Part shown: one piece after another, positions 33,332 through 38,269 of the stretch | Layout: every line of letters starts with the position of its first letter | How positions within the stretch are numbered: position 1 is the stretch's first letter | Origin: Pseudomonadota bacterium | Lineage (GTDB): Bacteria; SZUA-182; DTGQ01 | Assembly: GCA_030625085.1 (NCBI GenBank) | Contig: DAOURK010000030.1 | Span: forward strand, 1 to 38,269 | DNA length: 38,269 nt | Direction: 5' to 3' | Made by a program: the position numbers and the translations under genes | The notes under the pieces: model-generated | The model's input: only the letters and a program-made list of their open reading frames with translations | The model's database searches: none | What the model was told of the DNA's origin: nothing

Positions 33332-33415
33332 TATGGTTTTGTCTATGTATTCAAAAGGTTGAGTTTTTATTGAATCCCAGGTGGTTTTTATCCATTCGTT
33401 AATTTTTAAAATCCT
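33332..33415 (-). pseudogene. Remnant of an SDR C-terminus, in frame with the HAD gene
   Basis: Twenty-eight codons between a TAG and the HAD ATG read as an SDR tail: INEWIKTTWDSIKTQPFEYI followed by DKTI. The intact SDR at 36836-37825 ends IMWVKDNLEELKKQPLDYIH then KP. The shared pattern is W-[VI]-K, then six residues with D/E and L/I, then K-x-Q-P-[LF]-[DE]-Y-I-x-K. The rest of that gene is absent. It is probably a leftover of a former sugar dehydratase gene at this spot. Confidence 0.55.
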
Positions 33416-33453
33416 CTACCCAAAAAAATTTTAGGCCCCCAACCAGTTGACAA

Positions 33454-33473
33454 GAAAAGGCCCAGGCCTTTTC
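33454..33473. terminator. Candidate hairpin between wzt and the HAD gene
   Basis: A perfect inverted repeat GAAAAGGCC / GGCCTTTTC with a 2-base centre lies in the gap after wzt. Its T-rich flank could act as a weak bidirectional terminator or attenuator. The loop is too small unless the central pairs open, so the assignment is tentative. Confidence 0.3.
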
Positions 33474-33549
33474 ATAGCCCATTGTTCGGCTTCTATGGAT
33501 AATCTCATTTCAAATTACTCAATTTTTTTGTTGATTTTATGTTATAATG

Positions 33550-33618
33550 TCATTTCTTGTTTTTCAGTTTTCTGGGATGACAGGCTTCGATAACATCCTT
33601 AATCCCCTCAAAGGCGCT
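33550..33618 (-). pseudogene. Remnant of another SDR C-terminus overlapping the end of wzt
   Basis: Read in a different frame from wzt, 22 codons end at a TGA at 33550: GIKDVIEACHPRKLKNKK. The intact SDR at 35813-36751 has GIKDVIKAFQSAKLKDEDG at the corresponding place. The DNA also matches: 33582-33608 and 35884-35910 share AGGCTT and ATAACATCCTTAAT with few mismatches. No other part of that SDR is present here. Confidence 0.6.
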
Positions 33619-34891
33619 TTACATCTTGAAAAGGGCGGCAAAAATCTGTCTTCCAGTCCAGGCGTGGGCGAACTACACCAAGCCAGCCCCCCATAAATTC
33701 TTTGCGCATAGCCCCTGTATCATGTACAGTAAAAGTTAGCACTTGTTCTGCAAAAGCTTGTGTATCGGATACGCCGATACCGATAATTGCATTGATTTTA
33801 TATTGTCCCTCGTTTAAAAAATTACCAGGCAACACGCATGTAGATCTAAATAAACCTGGCGGATGAGGTCGCCCATACCAACCATCATCTGCCAAACATA
33901 CTGAACTGACATTTGATGATGCCAACACGCCAACCCCCATTTTGTCAAGGAGAATAATACCTGAATAGATGAAAGCCCCTGCCTTCAAATTCCAAAATTC
34001 CATCTCTATATTTACATCTTTTTGAATATCAACATCTTCAGTTATCTCTCCATCAGATATAATACGAACGGCCTGCAGTCTGACAATATCATTCCCCGGC
34101 GCTGTTTCCTGATTGTGCCACACTTGTTCACCCTTAAATTCATTACCCACAGAAAGGTAAGTTTCTATAACCTTATTTGTTGGCCCATCGTGTTCGTTTT
34201 TTCCATTAACTAATAAAATGGTACGTTTGCACAGGTTTGAGATAGCCGCCATATTATGACTAATAAACAACACTGTCCGCCCTTCCTTCGCTACATCTCC
34301 CATCGTTCCCAGACACTTTTTTTGAAAAGAGATATCCCCCACGGCCAGCACTTCATCCACCAGCAGGATTTCCGGCTCCAGGTGGGCGGCCACGGCAAAG
34401 GCCAGGCGCACATACATGCCGCTGGAGTATCGTTTTACAGGCGTATCAATAAACTTTTCAATCTCGGCAAAGGCTACAATCTCGTCAAACTTGCGGACAA
34501 TCTCTGTTCTTTTCATACCCAAGATGCTGCCATTCAGGTGAATGTTTTCCCGCCCGGTAAGTTCGGGATGAAAGCCGGTGCCTACCTCCAAAAGTGATGC
34601 CACTCTGCCATCAATCCGGGCTTTTCCTTTAGTCGGTCTGGTTATGCGCGACAGTATTTTAAGCAGGGTGCTCTTACCCGCGCCATTGCGGCCGATAATG
34701 CCAACCACTTCACCCTGCTTCACCTCAAATGAAATATCCTTCAAAGCCCAGAGTGTCTCATTTTTCTTTTTTTCTTCTCTATTTTTAAAAAAATTTGTCA
34801 CCTTATCACGGAATGAATTGCTCTGCTTGTGAAGTTCGCCAAGGTGATAGAGTTTGGAAAGGTCTTTGACTTTGATAACTGTTTTGGACAT
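33608..34891 (-). CDS. wzt: Wzt: ATPase of polysaccharide ABC exporter with carbohydrate-binding C-terminus
   Basis: A 427-residue ABC ATPase that powers export of a finished polysaccharide across the inner membrane. Walker A is GRNGAGKST at residues 67-75; the signature block is [20 protein letters not shown], with Walker [12 protein letters not shown] and the H-loop FISHNMAA. Residues 19-45 hold the charged insertion typical of O-antigen exporters. The region after about 245 is a beta-rich domain like the Wzt C-terminal domain that binds the modified non-reducing end of its own glycan, so the O-antigen probably has a specific terminal modification (methyl or phosphate). It ends in [11 protein letters not shown], as usual. 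It lies 65 bp after wzm. Confidence 0.95.
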   Translation of the reverse strand: MSKTVIKVKDLSKLYHLGELHKQSNSFRDKVTNFFKNREEKKKNETLWALKDISFEVKQGEVVGIIGRNGAGKSTLLKILSRITRPTKGKARIDGRVASLLEVGTGFHPELTGRENIHLNGSILGMKRTEIVRKFDEIVAFAEIEKFIDTPVKRYSSGMYVRLAFAVAAHLEPEILLVDEVLAVGDISFQKKCLGTMGDVAKEGRTVLFISHNMAAISNLCKRTILLVNGKNEHDGPTNKVIETYLSVGNEFKGEQVWHNQETAPGNDIVRLQAVRIISDGEITEDVDIQKDVNIEMEFWNLKAGAFIYSGIILLDKMGVGVLASSNVSSVCLADDGWYGRPHPPGLFRSTCVLPGNFLNEGQYKINAIIGIGVSDTQAFAEQVLTFTVHDTGAMRKEFMGGWLGVVRPRLDWKTDFCRPFQDVKRL

Positions 34892-34956
34892 AGTTAAATT
34901 TGCATTATTAGTCTGATTAATTTTATTTTATTCTATTCAATTCTATTATCTTTACG

Positions 34957-35778
34957 TTAAATAATGTCTGCAAACTCACTTTCAAATCTCCTGAAATAGA
35001 AGAGGCCTGCTAAAAGGACAACAAGAGAAAAAAGCCCTGTTATCAAAATCTTAAGCCAATCCATTTCACCTACCCCCAAAAGGGACCAGCGAAAGCCCTG
35101 GATGATCCAGGTCATGGGATTCAGGTAAAATATCCATAACCACTTTTGAGGAATGTTTTCCATGCCATAGGCCACCGGAGTGATCCAAAACCAGATAGAA
35201 ATCATGAAAGACAGGGCATAGGTCAGGTCACGATATTTTACAACGATAGCTGAAAAAATCAGCCCGATGCCAAAAGTAATGCCAAGTCCAAGGAGAAGAA
35301 AAAGTGGGAAAAACAGGATCTGAAGACCGGGTGAAATTCCGTATACCAGCATTAGTATTACCAAAACGGCAAACGAGATAAAAAAATCTATCCCCCCGCG
35401 ACCTAAAGCTGACAAGGGAACCACCAGACGCGGGAAATAAACTTTGGTGATAAGGCCGCTGTTGCCCACAATGCTGCCTGTGGAACTGCTGAGGCTCCTG
35501 GAAAAAAAACCCCAGGCCATGATCCCGCAAAAGGTAAATAAGGGGTAGGGTAGCCCGCTGCTGGAAAGTTTGGCCACATTACCGAATATGAAAGTGTAGA
35601 TAAGTGCCTGCGATATTGGTTTGACTATGGCCCAGGCTATACCAAAGACGGCTTGTTTGTATTGAGCTAAGACATCCCGCCAGGCAAGAAAACCTATAAG
35701 CTCCCTGTATTCATATATCTCCTTAAAATTAATTCCAAGCCAGCCTTTTTGTGCCTCTATGAGGATTTGGTTTGACAT
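34957..35778 (-). CDS. wzm: Wzm: permease of polysaccharide ABC exporter
   Basis: A 273-residue ABC-2-type integral membrane protein. FLAWRDVLAQYKQAVFGIAWAI is split here into FLAWRDVLAQYKQAV and FGIAWAIVKP, the entry to the first helix. At least six hydrophobic segments follow, including ALIYTFIFG, FFISFAVLVILMLVYG, ILFFPLFLLLGLGITFGIGL and ILITGLFSLVVLLAGLFYF. The intervening KVYFPRLVVPLSAL and VVKYRDLTYAL loops are family markers of coupling helices. It forms a dimer that carries the undecaprenol-linked polysaccharide, partnered by Wzt encoded next. The presence of Wzm/Wzt means the glycan is completed in the cytoplasm and Wzx/Wzy are not required, in line with their absence here. Confidence 0.95.
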   Translation of the reverse strand: MSNQILIEAQKGWLGINFKEIYEYRELIGFLAWRDVLAQYKQAVFGIAWAIVKPISQALIYTFIFGNVAKLSSSGLPYPLFTFCGIMAWGFFSRSLSSSTGSIVGNSGLITKVYFPRLVVPLSALGRGGIDFFISFAVLVILMLVYGISPGLQILFFPLFLLLGLGITFGIGLIFSAIVVKYRDLTYALSFMISIWFWITPVAYGMENIPQKWLWIFYLNPMTWIIQGFRWSLLGVGEMDWLKILITGLFSLVVLLAGLFYFRRFESEFADII

Positions 35779-35812
35779 TATTTTATTTTCATTGTCCTTT
35801 GGTTGATGAAAA

Positions 35813-36751
35813 TCATATACGCATTTTTTTCATGGTTTTTATGTTGTAACAGCCGTCTTCGTCTTTTAGTTTTGCGGATTGAAAGGCTTTAATAACATCC
35901 TTAATGCCGTTAACAACACCATGCTTTGGTTGAAACCCCGTGTTCAGCAGCTTATCCGAGTTCAGGCGATAAGAGCGAGGATCATTGGATTCGGCTATGA
36001 CCATTTGGGCTGAAACAAATTCCGTTACCTTTTTGGCAATGTGTTTGATCGACATGTTTTCAAAGCCGGCATTGTAAATACCCGGAGATTTTTCTCCCTG
36101 CTTGAGCAAATGAATAAATACGTCCGTGATATCCTGAATATGAATATTAGGACGAGTTTGCTCTCCGCCAAAAACGGTGATTTTCTTTTTACTCAAGGCT
36201 TGCATGGTTAACATATTGACGGAAAGATCCAGGCGCATCCGGGGAGAGTACCCACAGACCGTTGCCGGCCGGACACACTGCACCAGGATGGAATCTTTAT
36301 AGCTTAAGAGCACGCGCTCACTGATCATTTTGGTTTTATTGTAATCTGAAATCGGCAACAATGGCAGATCTTCGGTAACTTCCTGCTCCTCTTTTATCCC
36401 GTATACACTGCCGGAGCTGGCGTAAATAAATTGTTTTACTTTATGGCGTATGGCCCGCTCAGCCAGTTGCATGGTAGCCAAAACGTTTACTTCCCATGAG
36501 AGTTTCGCATTCAGCTCGCCGCATGGGTCATTGGAGATATTGGCCAAATGAATGACTGCATCAACGCCCCCCATGGGGATGTTATCAGTATGCCGAATAT
36601 CCTGCCGGATTACTCTTAAGGCTTGGTGTCGGGGAAGATAATTCCCGAACCACATAATATCCACTACAGTAACCCGCGCTCCCAGATCAAGCAATTTCGG
36701 GGTTAAAACCGAGCCTACGTAGCCACAACCGCCTGTTAATAAAATGTTCAT
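35813..36751 (-). CDS. NAD-dependent sugar epimerase/dehydratase (extended SDR)
   Basis: From the ATG at 36751 the protein has 312 residues and begins exactly at the cofactor motif, MNILLTGGCGYVGSVLTPKL; an alternative GTG at 36796 adds 15 residues with no homology. VIHLANISNDPCGELN, IYASSGSVYG and the catalytic YNKTK follow, then VRPATVCGYSPRMRLDL. The enzyme probably acts at C4 or C2 of a GDP- or UDP-sugar. It sits between another SDR and wzm, next to the heptose isomerase gene, so GDP-heptose is a reasonable substrate but not shown. A fragment of its 3' end recurs beyond wzt at 33550-33618. Confidence 0.9.
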   Translation of the reverse strand: MNILLTGGCGYVGSVLTPKLLDLGARVTVVDIMWFGNYLPRHQALRVIRQDIRHTDNIPMGGVDAVIHLANISNDPCGELNAKLSWEVNVLATMQLAERAIRHKVKQFIYASSGSVYGIKEEQEVTEDLPLLPISDYNKTKMISERVLLSYKDSILVQCVRPATVCGYSPRMRLDLSVNMLTMQALSKKKITVFGGEQTRPNIHIQDITDVFIHLLKQGEKSPGIYNAGFENMSIKHIAKKVTEFVSAQMVIAESNDPRSYRLNSDKLLNTGFQPKHGVVNGIKDVIKAFQSAKLKDEDGCYNIKTMKKMRI

Positions 36752-36835
36752 AGAAGTTTTGGGTATGAAATTAAATTCACCCCCACCTAACCTCACTCAT
36801 CAAGTGGGAGGGTATAAGGAGTGGGATTTTCTTAT

Positions 36836-37825
36836 TTAAGGCTTGTGTATATAATCAAGGGGCTGTTTTTTAAGTTCTTCCAGATTATCTTTAACCCACA
36901 TGATGGTTTCTTCAATTCCTTGTTCCAAACCGATTTTGTCCTTCCAGTCCAAGGTTTCTCTGGCTTTAGCGCTGTCAAGTAAATAGGCTGCATCCTTTCC
37001 GCGGCGCTCTTCAGTTACCATAACACTATCCTCGAAAGATATCTTCATCTGCTCAGCAATCATTTGGACAATCGCCCTAATAGATATATTTTTTGATGTG
37101 GAAAAATGAAAGATTTCCCCTGCTGATGCTGTGCGGGCAACCATTAAGGTCCCATCCGCCACATCTTTAATATGAATAAAGGAGCGAACAGAATTGCCTC
37201 CGCCATGTAAGTATAACTTTTTTCCAATCAAAAAATAAAGAATTGTTCTGGGAATTATTCGATAAAGCTGCTGGCCGGGTCCATAAACATTGGCCGCCCT
37301 GGTGAAGTCCACCGGAAAGTTATAGGCATGGTAAAAACTCATTAAACTCATATCTGCGGCCGCGCGCGAAACAGCGTATGGCGTGCCGGGATTATAAGAT
37401 GTATTTTCCCGTATTAATCCTTCACAAGATCCATAGACCTCGGGAGTAGAAATATGAACATATTTGTTTAAGAAATCACATTTACGAAGCTGATCGTGAA
37501 GTTTGACTGTAGCCGTTACATTCGTTTGGAACCAATGTTCCGGATATTGCCAGCTTTCGGCCACCATAGCTTGTGCCGCGAAGTTTACTACATAATCCGG
37601 CCGGAAAGCACGGATAATTTCTATGATCTTATCCTGATCGTGATTTAAATCCAATCGGTGAAATGTAAAGGCCGGGCTCTGTTGTTTTTTGTAGGGGAGA
37701 AATACCGGATTCGGCTCACAAGACCGGCTGATGCCAATAACCTCTGCGCCTTCCCTGAGGGCAAAATCAATAAAGCTTGCCCCTGAGAAAGAGTTGCTCC
37801 CAATTACAGCAATCTTTTCACTCAC
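36836..37825 (-). CDS. Sugar-nucleotide dehydratase-like SDR with altered active site
   Basis: A 329-residue extended SDR related to RmlB and GDP-mannose dehydratases. The cofactor loop is GSNSFSGASF, where the middle glycine of GxxGxxG is a serine. YVHISTPEVYGS stands in the place of RmlB's TDE motif: the Asp is Pro (P128), while Glu is kept (E129). The catalytic YxxxK appears as YAVSR, with Arg154 for Lys. RAANVYGPGQQLYRIIPR and LHGGGNSVRSFIHIKDVADG are otherwise standard. It starts with GTG at 37825 inside a tandem-repeat array that provides a GGGG box. It may be an unusual epimerase or reductase, or inactive as a dehydratase. It is next to the GmhA-like gene. Confidence 0.85.
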   Translation of the reverse strand: MSEKIAVIGSNSFSGASFIDFALREGAEVIGISRSCEPNPVFLPYKKQQSPAFTFHRLDLNHDQDKIIEIIRAFRPDYVVNFAAQAMVAESWQYPEHWFQTNVTATVKLHDQLRKCDFLNKYVHISTPEVYGSCEGLIRENTSYNPGTPYAVSRAAADMSLMSFYHAYNFPVDFTRAANVYGPGQQLYRIIPRTILYFLIGKKLYLHGGGNSVRSFIHIKDVADGTLMVARTASAGEIFHFSTSKNISIRAIVQMIAEQMKISFEDSVMVTEERRGKDAAYLLDSAKARETLDWKDKIGLEQGIEETIMWVKDNLEELKKQPLDYIHKP

Positions 37826-37954
37826 TATCTTATTCCCCTACCTTATTCTCTTGCAGTATTCCCTTGCCGTATTCCCTTGCCGTATTCCCTTGCAGTATTC
37901 CATTGCAGTATTCCATTGCAGTATTACCTTACCTTATTCCCTCGCCATATTGAA
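37825..37954. repeat. 13-bp tandem repeat array between two genes
   Basis: About ten imperfect copies of a 13-bp unit (TTGCAGTATTCCC, TTGCCGTATTCCC and variants) run without gaps from 37825 to 37954. On the minus strand each reads like GGGAATACTGCAA. The array covers the last ten codons and stop of the GmhA-like gene and reaches the GTG start of the next SDR. It is likely prone to slippage. Confidence 0.88.
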
Positions 37955-38269
37955 TCCATTGTCAAGCCGGTTGCACAATCGGCCAGCCAACGCATGACCA
38001 TGTGCCCCACCATAAGCTGACAATCCTCGACAATTTGCATATCATCAAAGGGGAAATGTATGGCCACATCCGCCAATTCCAAACATCTTCCTCCCGAATA
38101 TCCGAGAATTGCAAAGCTTTTCATTCCCATTTCTGTGGCTTTTTGAATTGCTTTGATTATATTGGGAGAATTACCACTACCGGAAAGGGCAATTAAAACA
38201 TCCCCGGGTTGGGCCAGAACTGATAGTTGCTGTGAAAATACATCTTCATAGGATATATCATTGGCAAGA
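37924..38269 (-). CDS. gmhA: SIS-domain phosphosugar isomerase, GmhA-like, 3' part
   Basis: The frame is open to the right edge of the window, so the 5' end is missing; 114 codons are visible. The sequence QPGDVLIALSGSGNSPNI is the SIS-domain phosphate-binding signature, and KSFAILGYSGGRCLELADVA and a C-terminal helix with VEDCQLMVGHMVMRWL follow. The latter is typical of sedoheptulose-7-phosphate isomerase, where the conserved Glu/Gln/His line the active site. It would make D-glycero-D-manno-heptose 7-phosphate, the first step of the heptose pathway continued by the HldE- and HddC-like proteins about 20 kb away. Its last codons lie in the 13-bp repeat array, so the C-terminus (DSIWRGNKVR) may vary between strains. 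Confidence 0.85.
   Translation of the reverse strand, partial: LANDISYEDVFSQQLSVLAQPGDVLIALSGSGNSPNIIKAIQKATEMGMKSFAILGYSGGRCLELADVAIHFPFDDMQIVEDCQLMVGHMVMRWLADCATGLTMDSIWRGNKVR

Noticed and set aside
33454-33473. Strong intrinsic terminator after wzt
   Set aside because: The stem is perfect, but the loop is 2 bases and the T tract short, so it is listed only as a low-confidence candidate.
37825-37954. CRISPR array
   Set aside because: The 13-bp units are directly adjacent, with no unique spacers of constant length.

Overview
The window is a large part of a surface-polysaccharide (LPS O-antigen or capsule) biosynthesis locus. Every convincing gene reads on the minus strand, so transcription runs from the right edge to the left. 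The host is a Gram-negative bacterium: there is a Wzm/Wzt polysaccharide ABC exporter, a heptose pathway (SIS isomerase, HldE-type kinase/nucleotidyltransferase, HddC-type nucleotidyltransferase) and a NeuB/NeuA-type ulosonate pathway. The genus cannot be named from the sequence. Most of the window is AT-rich by eye, but about 4.2-9.5 kb is visibly richer in GC, so the locus looks mosaic.

Layout in transcription order. (1) 38.3-33.6 kb: the 3' part of a GmhA-like isomerase, two extended SDR sugar dehydratases/epimerases, then wzm and wzt. (2) 33.6-33.3 kb: a scar holding short remnants that match the C-termini of those two SDRs. (3) 33.3-24.8 kb: HAD hydrolase, APH-fold kinase, split transketolase, SAM methyltransferase, zinc-type alcohol dehydrogenase, RmlD-like SDR, WbuC cupin, sugar O-methyltransferase and a classical SDR. 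(4) A 321-bp AT-rich gap. (5) 24.5-18.0 kb: acylating acetaldehyde dehydrogenase, 4-hydroxy-2-oxovalerate aldolase, HpcH/HpaI aldolase, sugar C-methyltransferase, acetolactate-synthase-like TPP enzyme and a second SAM methyltransferase, then a ruined alcohol dehydrogenase. (6) 17.6-9.5 kb: HldE with swapped domains, HddC-like enzyme, an unknown protein, a B12-type radical SAM protein, a NeuA-KdsC fusion, an SDR and a SPASM-type radical SAM protein. (7) 9.5-4.2 kb: NeuB-like synthase, an unknown GT-B-like protein, an FkbM-MocA fusion and an SDR. (8) 4.0-0.4 kb: GT2 glycosyltransferase, duplicated cupin (one copy truncated), DegT aminotransferase and methyltransferase. (9) A methyltransferase fragment cut off by what looks like the end of an IS21-type element at the left edge.

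The locus is dominated by enzymes that make or break carbon-carbon bonds and decorate sugars: NeuB, two pyruvate aldolases, a pyruvate-type TPP enzyme, transketolase, a C-methyltransferase and two radical SAM proteins. There are few glycosyltransferases. My reading is that it builds one or more branched or higher-carbon sugars (heptose- and ulosonate-based) for export by Wzm/Wzt. The most interesting part is the catabolic-looking aldolase/acetaldehyde dehydrogenase pair embedded in this biosynthetic operon.

The locus carries many scars of recombination: remnants of SDR, alcohol dehydrogenase, cupin and methyltransferase genes, and short tandem repeats at gene junctions. I saw no rRNA, tRNA or CRISPR array.
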